Position numbers and translations under genes: made by a program. This document shows positions 50,850-63,885 of a DNA stretch of 64,000 nt, one piece after another; position 1 is the first letter of the stretch, and the number at the start of each line of letters is the position of its first letter. The notes beneath the pieces are model-generated. The model had not been told where the DNA came from, searched no databases, and was given only the letters and a program-made list of their open reading frames with translations. The DNA is from Ilex aquifolium (Eukaryota; Streptophyta; Magnoliopsida; Aquifoliales; Aquifoliaceae), in the NCBI GenBank assembly GCA_951799425.1, contig OX637392.1:58319093-58383092 (forward strand). The letters run 5' to 3'.

Positions 50850-50980
50850 TTTTTTTTTTAATGGGTGTAACTATTTTTTAATGGGTGTAACTGTTTTTTA
50901 ATGTGTGTAACTATTTTTGTTAATGTGTGTAACTATTTTTTAATTGGTGTAACTATTTTTTTTAATGGGTGTAACAATCA
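50850..50980. repeat. ~21-bp minisatellite (TGTAACTATTTTTTAATGGG)
   Basis: About six degenerate units of TTTTTAATGGGTGTAACTAT, units 19-25 bp because the T runs vary. TGTAAC words continue at lower density to about 51215. A (GA)n tract is at 51245-51270. Confidence 0.85.
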
Positions 50981-51527
50981 CAGTCTCATGCAATTGTTAA
51001 GACATGATAGTGTAACGATGTCGCGATTCTAAATAGTGTAACTATTTAGTTTATGTAAATAACTGAATGACAAATTAAGTTGGTGTCATAATTTTGTATA
51101 ATTGTTTTGTATAACTGTTTGATTTATTAGAACGCATGAGTAACTGTTTGGTGTATTATAGGACAATTGTAACTGATTGATGTAACTGATTAGTGTAATT
51201 GTGTTGTTGTAATATTAATATAAATAGAGTAAGAGAAAATAGGGAGAGAGAGAGAGAGAGAGAGAGAGAAACTGTTAGAGAAAATATGTCTCTATTTTAC
51301 CTCTCATTGCTTGATTGTAGCCAAATATATGGAAGGAATACAAAGGATTTCAATCCACTAGTTATTTACTGAATGACAATATTGTCATTTTTTTAAAATA
51401 TGCACTTTAACCCAAATAAGATTTTGTGTTGTATTTTTGCTCAAATAAATCTAAAAAATTATACCGGCTTCTAAATCACCATTTTTTTTATTTGTTTCTT
51501 CAAATTTGCAATTTTTCATTTCTTATT

Positions 51528-52345
51528 AGCGAAAATTTCAGTCACACCCCTTCTGATTTGTTATATCTTTAAGGACACTTTTTCTATTTTTTGAATCTTC
51601 ATTGACACCCTTGTCAGATTAAAAGTGTTAACTAGAATATAATTTTACTAAATTGTCCATGATATATTTTAAGAAAAACTTCATTCACACTACTTCTAGA
51701 TAGATATATCTTCAATGAGATCTCCTTTATTTTTCAAATATTTTTATGTATTAAAATTCGATTTAATTAAAAAAAAATTTTTACGTATTAAAATTTAAGC
51801 TGATTAAAATTCTATTTGAGTTGATTAATATTCATTTTTAATCGAATCGAATCAAATTTTAATCAACTAACATTTTAATTGGCACGAATTTTAATAAGTA
51901 AAAAAATATAAATTTTAATCAACTCGAAGAGAATTTTAATCGACGCTAACAGCTCAGGTAGAGCTTAAATCGACTCGAATTTTAATGCATAAAAAAAATT
52001 AATAGGCTCGAATTTTAATATGTAAAAAACATAAAATTTAATCAGCTCGAATCGAATTTTAATCGGCTCAAATTTTAATGAGCTCGAATTTTAATATGTA
52101 GAAAAATAAATTTTAATCGACTCAAATTTTAATCGAATTTAATATAAAAAAAATTATTTGTAATTTATGTATGGACAATTTTGATATTTTAGATGAATGT
52201 TTTTTTGGTAGAAACTGTGGTTTAACGACAGTGGTATTAGTGATGTTTAAATATAAACTAGAAAGTGGGTCAATAATATTTTGAATAATAAAAAAAGTGT
52301 CTTTGAAGATATAATAAATTAGAAAATGTGTGACTAAAATTTTCC
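51528..52345. mobile_element. Mutator-like inverted-repeat element, 818 bp
   Basis: Arms GCGAAAATTTCAGTCACAC and GTGTGACTAAAATTTTCC are inverted copies, and the similarity continues over about 70 bp (ATATCTTTAAGGACACTTTT on the left). Flanks TTTCTTATT (51519-51527) and TTTATTATT (52346-52354) are a 9-bp duplication with one change. The centre holds many GAATTTTAATCGACTC-type words in loose repetition; no gene. Confidence 0.75.
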
Positions 52346-53212
52346 TTTATTATTTTTTGACAGGCCAATCGATTGGCCGAGTAGGGTTAACTGCCTTTAG
52401 GCCCCCTCTCATGAACCAATTGCTCTAATAGGTCCAATGGTGAAAAAACAAAGCGCATGGCCTTATCCATCGGACTAAAGGCCTGCCACCCTTTAGTCGG
52501 GTGTCAACCCAAGAGCCCGTTGGCCTTGGGCCAACCCTCTTGGCATCCTCCTATATTTTTCATGGGTTTTAAGGAGGTCGATACATTTTTTAAAAATCAT
52601 AGAGTAGAAAGTATTACTTTTAAAAATATAGGTCAAAAAGTACACAACTCATAACAAATCTCTAAAATACTCCCTTCATTAGAATGAGAACTGATTCTTA
52701 TATTTTTGTCTCCACAACCGAAACTTAAGGGATCTCAACTGTTACACATAAATCCCTTCAATATCATCGGAAATCTCGCCCTTCCAAAAACTTCTATAAA
52801 ACCTCTTTTTAGATTTTCAAAACTTCCTGTTGATCGTTGCTGAAGAAGTGAAAATCACTGTTTACAAGTAATGGGGTTTTTGATTGTTTCACCGTGAATA
52901 AGTGGAAATCTCGCCGAAAAACATACATTCTTCCAATGTTTGGTGAGAAACCTTCCCTAAAACCTCATTTCTTTTTAAAACTTTATGTTGATCGCTGAAT
53001 AGGATGTGAAAATCCCTTTGAATAAGTGATGGGTTTTTTTATGGGTTCACTGTAAATAAGGAGAAATATTAGTATTAGACGGTGACGACTATACCGAAAT
53101 TCATCACTGAAGAAGAAGATCGTTAAAGTTTTTGGAAAAGAAGTTGATAACTCAAGTTTTTTTACTTTTTTTTTCCTTAATTACCTTTCTACTTCTAGTG
53201 CTTGGTGTAGTC

Positions 53213-53350
53213 AATGTATGTAGTATGACATTGACTTGCAGTAGTGTAACATTGAGTTGTAGCAGTGTGAATTTGGTTTGTAGTAGTGTGACATTTTCTA
53301 GTATCAGTGTAACATTGTCTAGTATTAGTGTGACATTGTCTTGTAGCATG
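53213..53350. repeat. 21-bp minisatellite (AGTAGTGTAACATTGACTTG)
   Basis: Seven or so degenerate 21-bp units. Because 21 is divisible by three it stays open in one frame and encodes CSSVTLS-like heptads, but there is no ATG before the repeat. Confidence 0.85.
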
Positions 53351-54476
53351 ATGACATTATCGTGCGAGACAACAAATCATCTTCCAAATAAGAATCATTA
53401 TCTTGATTATTACGATCATTCCCATTTGAGTCATCATCGTTGACATTTATCCTCACATGAATGTGATTGACATTAAGAGACCGTAACGATTAAAAAAAAA
53501 AAAAATGGACAGCATACCTGATGCACTTCTTCCATTGCAACTAACTGGAATATGTTTGAAAACCCGGTTACGGAATGGAGTGAATGACAGAGAAAGAGGT
53601 TTAAATGATAGAGGAATATATATGAAATGTTTGAATAAACGGTTGGTCAATCACACATGAATAGGTAATTTAAAATTCAAAAAAGATATAACTTAAAATT
53701 AGGAAACTGAATCCTTAATATAACTGTCATATTTGTTTCCAATTAATAAAAGAAAAAGACAATTTAATAAGAGAAAAAATTACAATTCAGCAAAAGTGTA
53801 CATCTTCACTAAACATTTACACATAAAAGTATCTATATAATAAATCAACTAGCAAGTTCAATTTTATCATCTATATATATTTCCCCCCAAAAAATATCAC
53901 ATCACCAAATTCTATTACATAATCATTTAATATTTAGTTAATTTATAGTTTAACACAATTTTTATTTCATAAATTATTCATACACGATAGTGTACACATG
54001 TTGAAAATTTTTTATTGAGTTATGCATTTTAAAAAAAAAATTGACGTTATTTTTAAGAAAATAATAGGTAGAAATTAATTTTAAATGATGTAAGCAAATA
54101 AATTAATTTTAAATTTGGTATAATAGAATCAATTTTTTGAACACTACAATCTTATATTTTATCTTATATACACAAATAAATATGAAAGAGTGTATCTTTT
54201 CACAAATTTCCTCTTTTTCATTAAATGCTGATGAGGTAGTGCTATGGAGGAGGTGTAGCTTTTGAGGGCGGTAATTTAATAAGAAAAAAATTAAAATTAA
54301 TTAATTAGCAAGTAATTTAATAAGAAAAAAAATCGCATGCTCCTAGGAGCACCAAAGTTTTGTGCTACGAACCAATCAAATCCGTTTGATCTCTAATGAT
54401 CAAACGGCGGTTCCAATTTTTTTTTGGATCCATTGAAGAGCAAATCTATCAACACGCAAAAGTAAAGCGTGATAGT

Positions 54477-55131
54477 TGATGATGCACAAATTCGTTTTCG
54501 TGCAAGATCAACAGTTAAGTATATGTAAGGGTGTAATTAATAAACAATAAATAGATAATTAATGACAAACGGTAAATAATGAGTCAACAAAAAAATATAT
54601 AGTGGTTCGGTCTGGGTAACCTACTCCACTCTCGGGAAACGACAGAGGTGGCCGGAGGTCTTTATTGATGAATAAAGTAACCGGGAGAATTACAGTAGCA
54701 AGGGGAGAGAAGCTATGGTGTATAGAGAACGAGAAGTATTGGTCTTCAAGTCTTGCCCTCTATGTGGAGAGGGCTTATATTATATACGTAAGGTGAAGCG
54801 GTGACGTGAGGGAGAAGACTCTACCATTTTGGTAAGTACAATTAAGATATGATTAGATCTCTATGAATGTATATCCTAGTAATTTCGTCACGTGCTCCTA
54901 TCTCTCCGGACTTCTTGGATCTTGAACTGGGCCGGACTAACCAAGCGAGAAGAGGGAACGAGATGGAACGAAAGAGAGACAGGAGGGTCCCCATGGGCGG
55001 CGTTCCCTTGGGCGACTCCTTTGGGCGCTGGTGATTTGATCCTTCTTGATTTGTTGGGCCTGAGTCGCTCTTTAGCTGACTTAGGCCTTCTTGATTTATT
55101 GGACTTAGTCCAGTTGATTTTGGGCTTATCA
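54477..55131 (+). mobile_element. Solo LTR 2 (655 bp), same family as 48324-49184
   Basis: TGATGATGCACAAATTCG at 54477 to GGGCTTATCA ending 55131, with perfect 5-bp duplication ATAGT (54472-54476, 55132-55136). It shares the left-end order (GATCAACAGT, AGTGGTTCGGTC, CCACTCTC, GGCCGG, CTTTATT) with solo LTR 1. The different target duplications show two separate insertions. It has landed in the 5' part of SINE-like copy C. Confidence 0.9.
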
Positions 55132-55134
55132 ATA

Positions 55135-55324
55135 GTAACAAGACGAACGGTAAATTTAGACGTATTAAATTTGAATTTTGATAATTTCTTGGGCCAGGCC
55201 ATGGAGAGATTTAATATCTTAATTTCGGCATGGATGACTTACTCTTAACCGAACCAAGGAAAAAATTAGTTGACATTATGCGTAAATTGTTTCGAATATT
55301 CTGAAACAAAATAATAATAATAAG
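55135..55324 (+). mobile_element. SINE-like repeat, copy C
   Basis: GTAACAAGACGAACGG, then TTTAGACGTATTAAATTTG (box-B-like), AACCGAACCAAGGAAAAAA, TTAGTTGACATTATGCGTA and an (AAT)n tail. The solo LTR just to the left inserted into or at its 5' end, so this SINE is older than the LTR. Confidence 0.5.
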
Positions 55325-55682
55325 ACACAGTAGTCATGACGAAACCGACGTCGTCTAAGGACAGCATTACCTCAACCGTCGTCGTATCGCTCTTCTTCCA
55401 CCATTGTCGCTTTGCGTAATCAAACCAACTACGCAACATGCAAAATACAAGAAAGTCCCAATTTTCTCTTTTCAATTTCGTGACGGAATCAGAAACCCGA
55501 ACAGTTTTTTTAGCGAAAAATTCTAATTTGTGTTATTAAATAAAACCAGGTTTTATTCACAATCTCGCAATTGTTGCGTTTCTTTCTCTATTGATTTTGA
55601 CAGCTACCACTCTCGTCAAAGACTCGAGCAATCACAGTCTACAACACACAATCGCCTGCTGAATATTTGGATTTCTTAGTTG

Positions 55683-55858
55683 GTAATGTATTTTAGAATT
55701 GTATAAAAATACCCTTTTGCTTTTGTTGCCATGTTTGATGTTTTTTGCACACAATCAATACAAATACACATGTATGTGTGTACATGGGGATAATCGTGTC
55801 GTGTGTATGTTTTTCTGAGAAGGGTATTTGATGTTTTTTCGATGTTTGAAATTTGCAG
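55683..55858 (+). other. Inferred 5' UTR intron of ATG8
   Basis: Donor TTGGTAATG at 55683 and a T-rich acceptor TTTGCAG ending 55858, followed by 26 nt of leader and the ATG. The splice sites are good, but transcript evidence is lacking. Confidence 0.45.
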
Positions 55859-55884
55859 AGAGAGGTCAAAGTTTGAGTCCTGCC

Positions 55885-57582
<1,698 letters not shown>

Positions 57583-58151
57583 TTACAATCTCTGTATATG
57601 ACGCTTTCAAGTGTTATATCCTTACCCCCTTTTCTGTTAGGCCTGCCCTTTTTTTATAGAACAGTTGACAGTTGTTTAAACTTGGATCAATGACATTGAT
57701 ATGATTATGGAAGAAGTTTGAGCATATGGTAGTCTTACTCATTTGGTTTTAATGAATGGAATTAATTTAGAATCTTAGTGTGTTGATGGTTGAATATTTT
57801 TGCCAGTCTTTGAGCAAATTTTGGTTGTTTTGAGGTATAAGCATGTTCATTACAGCTTCCCATATTGTTTGCAGTATTCATACTAGTCATTAGATTCATT
57901 TGCTCCATCTGCGATGCTAACCAAGCAGTTTCATAGCACAAACTAGAGACGGATAAGAACATCATCAACAATAGTCAGGGTCGAACCCTGACTTGGGAGT
58001 TGAGCAAGATACCACCGTGACCATATAAGATCGGCGGTGACGAACAAACAGTTTTGATATCTTGATTCATTTTCAGGCAAACAAAACTTGTAATGATAAA
58101 ACAAATAAATAAATAGATTTTGGGACAAGCTGTGTTTATTCACTTGACTAT
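57583..58151. other. Intergenic space between convergent ATG8 and small-protein genes
   Basis: 3' UTR and flank of both genes. It holds one possible SINE/tRNA-like T-arm (57974-57992, minus) but no other feature. Confidence 0.5.
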
Positions 58152-58397
58152 TCACTTGGGAGAAGTTTTCTTTTGACATTTGTTCTTGACCCACTTGATG
58201 CTCATTGTTGTTCCGTTCTTGAACTTCTGTGCTCCAGCCATAGCTGCTGCTTTGGCTTTGATGAATCCTGCTGAAGAGGTAGTTGTCTTCTTCTCACTGA
58301 CACTATCTTTGTTGGTTGCAGTGTTTTGATCTTCTTCAATGGCACCAATGCCTCCAGCACCCCATTGATCTGCCCAACTTGGTGCCTCACTAGCCAT
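58152..58397 (-). CDS. Small conserved plant protein of unknown function (81 aa)
   Basis: An intronless 81-codon frame. The head ASEAPSWADQWGAGGIGAIE is followed by a charged, Thr/Ser-rich stretch, then an Ala/Lys-rich helix (AGFIKAKAAAMAGAQKFKNG), then TTMSIKWVKNKCQKKTSPK. I recall small plant proteins with a similar SWADQWG start and a KNG...IKWVKN...Q/KK end, so I believe it is a real gene, but I cannot assign a function. There is no signal peptide or membrane segment. Its leader looks spliced: minus-strand acceptor GTGCAG ends about 58424, and donor AG/GTACTCTCT is near 58951. It converges on ATG8. The start is the first ATG after the acceptor. Confidence 0.75.
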   Translation of the reverse strand: MASEAPSWADQWGAGGIGAIEEDQNTATNKDSVSEKKTTTSSAGFIKAKAAAMAGAQKFKNGTTMSIKWVKNKCQKKTSPK

Positions 58398-58927
58398 GGC
58401 ACCGTGGATCTCTATTCAACTGCACAAATCTAGACAATGAAATCTCTATCAGTGACTCTTGTCTGAAATGTAATCAAAATTAAACATGCCATCCTAGAAG
58501 GAGAAAAAATTAAATTTTTTTATTTTTTTAATTTTACCATATATGAGAGATCAGACAGAAGCTATATGTCGCAGGATCGAGAAATTAGCCTCTTCACAAT
58601 GAATGTGAAATTGCTTGCCATTTATCCCTTTTAGATCTCGTTATAGGCAGAAGCTTGATATACTGGGTTCAATATTTTTTTCACCCATAAACGAGGAGTA
58701 ATTGAACAAGAAAACGGCTTTCCCATGGGAAAAATAAATCAAGTAAGATGTTTTATAAACCATGTCATCTAATTCATGGAAGCAGTGGCAGTTTGGGTTA
58801 GAAAGATTCATCTTTTGGTAAGGAAACAAAGACAAACAAAAAATAGCAGAACACAACACAGAAGCATTTAATCTCAAAAGAACCACAAGTCATGGAAGAT
58901 CAAATCCCTTAAACATCAAGTGAGAAG

Positions 58928-58949
58928 AGAGAGAGAGAGAGAGAGAGAG
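58928..58949. repeat. (GA)n microsatellite
   Basis: About 11 GA units, at the inferred 5' UTR exon/intron border of the small-protein gene; a G9 run follows at 58958. Confidence 0.9.
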
Positions 58950-59559
58950 TACCTTTGGGGGGGGGGGCTGATGTATCTTGGTCTGTCAATGAAGGAACTT
59001 AGTAACAAAGCATGATAAAGGGGTTTATGAAAGAATAAGTAGTTCTTAAATCTGCTCAACAGAAAACGATTGCATGTGGATAGGCTGTCTTGCTACCCTT
59101 GTTTTCTCCTTTTTTTGTGAAAGATAATGCCAACTCACTTTACTTTACCATCCCACGAAGCAAAGTTTAGTTGGCATTTTGCCTTTGTTTTTCCTTTATA
59201 TTCGGCAATTCTTTGTGACCACTGACAATTTTAGGTAGCCCCTTGTGTCAGTTATGGAATACAATATAATTGAAGCCAATGGTCAACTTGGGTTGGTTAA
59301 GTTCAGATAGGGCCTGTCTAAATTATAAAGTCTGTTTGCTCTTAATAGCATGTTAACTTGTATAATTGAAATGTATGGCATAATATGTCCTGGGCAAAGT
59401 TGGTATGTCATTCTTTTTTTTTGTTCTTTTTTTTTTTTTTTTTCGGTGTTGAGCAATAATGATTAGATTCAAGTCCATATTCTTTATTTTAAAAAACTCG
59501 GGATGTTAGCAAGTTAGACAATTCTAAGGTTTTTTATATTCAATGGAAGACAGACTGAA

Positions 59560-60190
59560 ACTCTGCACCAACCAAGTAAAACTAAGGGTTTGAAAGAGTT
59601 CACGATATGATCTATGCGGTGTTAACCCTCAGAGGACGGCTAAAAATGTCCATTAAAAGGAGCAGACCGACAGGGTCATTTTTCAAGCACGAATAGAACG
59701 ATCTAAAGGGGTTGTGCAACCTAGAGAGATGGTCGTATCTCTTTGATGAATGTGGTATTGAGATTTGGTTCTTTTGAAAGAGAGGTCAGTCTTTGGAGAG
59801 ACTATGCGAATGGTAGGGCCCTGCCAATATAATTATATCGTATGCTAACTCGTTTGGACTTAAAGGTTGCTAACCAATTGTCAATTTGAAAAGGCTAGCT
59901 CCAGTAACGGAACTTAGTTTAAAGTTAAAACAGGAATTTGACAATATTCAAAAGATCAATCCAATTTATTGACTGGTTGCAATCAAATGTCTCAAATATT
60001 CTTTTGAGAGACCATTTACACATTCTGTCTGCCCATCAATTTAAGGATGGTTAATGGTAGAGAAGTTGAGTTTAATTCCCATTAACTCAAACAAAAACGT
60101 GAAGGAACTCTTTTAATATACTAGGTATTAAAGATGTGCACCCATCTGAAACCCTTGTGAAGCAATTTCTGACAATTAGATGATATTACA
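59560..60190 (-). mobile_element. Ty3/gypsy fossil: integrase remnant
   Basis: Minus-strand translation of about 59950-60140 shows the gypsy integrase core pattern, with DGQTECVN followed by EYLRHLIATSQ, after an ELMGIKLNFSTINHP-type segment. The rest to 59560 is weakly coding-like. Broken and old; limits approximate. Confidence 0.55.
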
Positions 60191-60261
60191 TCCACAAATA
60201 TTACCCTAGTTTTTTGTTCTTTTTTTTTTTTTCCGTCTATTTTTCCCAGTCAGTTTATTGG

Positions 60262-61830
60262 GGCTTAGGGAGGCCGGTACCTCCCAAAAAATTTAATAAG
60301 ATAAAAGTACACTTTTTAAAATAATTGGGATAGAAGTACATGTGCTAAAAAAAAGTCATAAAAACTCTTTTACCCCTACCATAAATAGTGCATACCTAAT
60401 TGAATGTGAGACTTTCAAGATTCCTTTTGATATTTGTGTATTATTTGAATTTTAAAATTTCATATATATATATATATATATAGAGGGAGTCGAAAAAGAA
60501 AGACACGATATAAATTGTCATGCAAACAGTGTCATCAAAGAGAGACACGATATAAATTGTCATGCAAACAGTGTCACCAAAGAGAGACATGATATAAATT
60601 GTTATGCAAATAGTGTCACCAAAGAGAGACACGAAAAAATGTCATGCAAACAGTGTCACCAAAGAGAGACACGATATATATATATATATAGAGTAGTGCG
60701 ATGATAGAAACTTCGCACCAGAGCCTTTTGTGGATACTTTTCATATGAACCTTTAGATCGTAATCCAACGGCTACTAGTGGAAAAAGACCAAAATTAAAT
60801 GAAAAAACTTACCAAGTTAAGCTATTAACTAAAAAGGAAATTTTATTGTCATATTGATTACAATATTTATCATATAAGGAAACTAAATTAACCTTTTTAA
60901 ATCAAATATTTTCAGCCAAATTAGTTTTAAAAAAAAAACGTGTCACATGGGTGAACCTGTTAACTCAAAATGGTTTATACCAACTTTTGATGTGTAATCT
61001 GTAATTCAATTTTTGAATCGAAAAAAAATATGTAACTCAATTTAAATGAATCTAAAATTAATGAAATAAGTGGAGAAAAATAAAAATATTGCACGAATCA
61101 ATATGCACTTGGTGAAAGGACAATATGAAAAAAAAAATTATATGATTTACTAGATGAATCCTACTGATGGTGAGTATTGTGAGTGTGAAAGTATGCTCAT
61201 ATTGCATTCACTGAAATATGGATGCATAATTAGTAGAGGTAATTTATTTTCAAATGGATTAAAGATATTAATCTTAGATGGGTTGCAATAATTGGTATAA
61301 ACCAGTTTGAGTCAAGGAGTTAATCTGTTTGAAAAGATTTGATTTAAAAAAATTAAATATACTTTCTTAATATGATAAAGATTGTAATCAATTTCACAAT
61401 GAAATTTCCTTTTTAGTTAATAGCTTAACTTGATAAGTGTTTTTCATTTAATTTTGATATTCTTTAACTAGTAACCGTTGGATCTTGATCTAATGGTTCA
61501 TGTGAAAAGTATCTACAAGAGGCTCTAGTGGAAAGCTTCCAACGCTACTCTATATATATATATATGAAATTTCAAAATTCAAATGATACACAAATATCAA
61601 AAGGAATCTTGAAAGTCTCATATTAAAATCTTGAAAGTCTCACATTCAATTAAGTATGCACTATTTATGGTAGGGGTAATTATGGAATACAATTTAGAAA
61701 GAATTTGAAAATGTTTTAAAATGTGTACTTATTGACAACTATTTGATGAAAAATAAGACTTAAAGGAAGATAAGTTTAGAGGTGGTACTTAAAGCCAAAT
61801 AAATTTTGAAAAAGGTACTCACATCCCATT
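60262..61830. mobile_element. Foldback element with internal minisatellite, copy 2, with nested element
   Basis: Inverse of copy 1 at 46547-47187: it starts AGGCCGGTACCTCCC and ends GAAAAAGGTACTCACATCCC. Inner arms near 60390-60470 and 61560-61680 are inverted. Four to five units of 42 bp (AAAGAGAGACACGATATAAA) lie after the left arm. A second element (60691-61550) has inserted in the AT-rich centre. Confidence 0.75.
60691..61550. mobile_element. Nested long-TIR element, 860 bp
   Basis: GAGTAGTGCGATG at 60691 and CAACGCTACTC ending 61550 begin inverted arms of about 200 bp. Matched pairs include GATACTTTTCATATGAAC on the left versus its inverse GTTCATGTGAAAAGTATC on the right, and AAGTTAAGCTATTAACT versus AGTTAATAGCTTAACTT. 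Both sides are (TA)n, so the target duplication cannot be measured. No coding capacity. Confidence 0.8.
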
Positions 61831-62141
61831 ATTTCTAGTTTATTCCCTATTCAGCCCAACTAATTGGGCATAGGGGTGGGCATCCACTCCGATGGAGTCA
61901 GAGGACATCAATCCGACTTAAGTCGGAGTGAGTTTTTCCCTTTGACTTCGACTCCACAATACATTGTCTCCACCTCTGCCTCCACTAATCAGAGTCGGAG
62001 TGGAGTCAGAACGGAATTTCAAAAATTGACATTATCGCAAAAAAAAAAAAAAAAACAATGTACATAAATTTTACAATGTAAATACACTTAGATAAAGCTT
62101 CAATCGAATTTAACAACCACATAAATGTAAACACATAAACA

Positions 62142-62693
62142 TAGGGGTGACAATCGAATTGTGTCGTGTCGGGTCATTATGGATTCGTGTCGAACATTAA
62201 TCAACCCTAATTCAACTTATTTAACTAATCGTGTCGTGTCGAGTTGACCTGTTTATTTTCGTATCGTATTTGTGTTCTTATTCGTGTTGACCCACATAAA
62301 CTTTGAATAAAAAATTTAACCTTAAGATTCTATTTTCACTTAAACTTTGAATAATTTTTTATACAATAATTATGTTAGTGCTTAATAAATAATTACAAAT
62401 AATTAATATTTTATTTCTATTATACTAATCAAACATGCTGCTCGTATTAATTTCGTGTTGTTCGTGTTACCATACAAAGAAAAAAATAGAGACAGTGTCG
62501 ATTCTTAAATAAACGGGTTGATCGTGTCAATTTCGGGTTTGATGGGTTGAACCTGAACATGACCAGTTTATATTTCGTGTTCGGGTGTCACGTCATTTTC
62601 AAGTTCGTGTCAAGTTATAATTGAGTTCGTGTCATAAAATTCGCGTCGAGTTTGAGTCGTGTCGTCGGGTTAAGTTGAAAATTGCCACCTCTA
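62142..62693. mobile_element. Non-autonomous hAT-type element, 552 bp
   Basis: TAGGGGTGACAAT at 62142 and ATTGCCACCTCTA ending 62693 are terminal inverted repeats. Flanks CATAAACA (62134-62141) and TATAAACA (62694-62701) form an 8-bp duplication with one change. CGTGTCGTGTCG-type words fill the arms, as in the 8475-9226 element. Confidence 0.8.
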
Positions 62694-62932
62694 TATAAAC
62701 ACACACACAAAAACATACACATGGAACATCGTCGGACCTGCTTCGTTGATAACTGAGGATCTGCGCGTTATTCAATCGGAGGAGTAAGATCAATAGTTGA
62801 CTGAGAAGGAGACAGATGGAGGGGCTGAGTTGCAAGTCCGAGAGAAAGAAATAGGGGGAGATGGAGGGGCTTGATGTGTTGATTGTATGTTTTGTGTCCG
62901 AGTGTGAGACAGAGAGGAGGGGTAGGGGTGCA

Positions 62933-63594
62933 ACTTGGGTGGGTTGAGAGGTCAACCCTAGCCCAACTCTAGGTATATAATCTTTAACCCTAACCCTAAC
63001 CCTAACTCTAACTTTACCTCAGCCCGAGGTACTCAACTCGAGTACTACCCGAGTTTAATTTGGGCGGGCTCGGGTTACTTAATTCGGGCTAATTTCAGGT
63101 TAAAAATCGAGTTGACTTAGGTTACTTAATTCGAGTTGATTTTTTGAAGAGTATATTTGATTTTTTCAAGTGTAGATCTGATTTTTTCAAATGATCCAAG
63201 ATGAAAGATAAGACGCAGATAAAGAGAGCGAGAGTGAGAGAATTAGGAGTGACGAGTGAGAGAGGGAGGCTGAGAGTCTAAGATGACTCAGACGAGTGAC
63301 GATTGAGAGAGGGAGGCTGAGAGAGGGAGGAGTGACGATTGAGAGAGGGAGGCTGAGAGAGGGAGGAGTGACGAGTGAGAGAGGGATCTGAGAGTGATGG
63401 AGGCGCAGGGGTGAAGACTTGAAGTGAAGTGAAAATCTGGACTCTAAAGAGTGAAGATAAATATTAACCCTAGTTAAATATATTTATATATTTATTTATA
63501 TTCGGGTTCAACCCGACAACCCGATGCCTCAACCTGAGGCTTGTCCAAATTCAATTCGAGTTCGAGTTTTTTTGCTCAAACCCAACCCAAGTAT
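62933..63594. mobile_element. Probable decayed hAT-like element with internal minisatellite
   Basis: TAGGGGTGCAACTTGGGTGG at 62933 starts an arm whose inverse, CTCAAACCCAACCCAAGT, lies near 63577-63594. The right end is not intact. Inside, 63230-63390 is a GA-rich minisatellite built of GTGACGATTGAGAGAGGG and AGGCTGAGAGAGGGAGGA. Confidence 0.4.
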
Positions 63595-63761
63595 TAAAAA
63601 TTTGGGAAATTTGGAGGCTGGTCCCCCTATATGAACTTGTTTGGACTTAAGTCCGTCAAGAAAACTTATTTGTTATAAAGTCCGTTTTTTATCAATTTTA
63701 CCATATTATCCCTTCCCTTTAGAAGTGAAATAAAACTAAATATTAAAAACTCTTAAATCTT

Positions 63762-63885
63762 AGGAGTTTGACTAACATTAAAATCTTTTCTCTCTCATAT
63801 CTATCTATATCCATATATAGGTTAAGAGTTTGACTAACATTAAAATTTTTCCTCTCTCTTATCTACATATATCTATATAATAAAG
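63762..63885. repeat. 62-bp tandem duplication
   Basis: GAGTTTGACTAACATTAAAA recurs at 63764 and 63826 with the following CTCTCTCATATCTA-like segment. 63595-64000 holds nothing else I can name; 63615-63700 resembles the start of another inverted-repeat element that would run off the window. Confidence 0.75.

Noticed and set aside
53132-53443. A 103-codon frame with a hydrophobic start and CSSVTLS heptad repeats, like a secreted repeat protein
   Set aside because: It has no ATG before the repeat (the frame opens on TTG), and the repeats are a 21-bp minisatellite that stays open because 21 is divisible by three.
62984-63012. TAACCCTAACCCTAACCC, telomere-like
   Set aside because: Only about four units, of the hexamer type rather than the usual plant CCCTAAA, and inside an hAT-like element with other AACCC words; probably chance.
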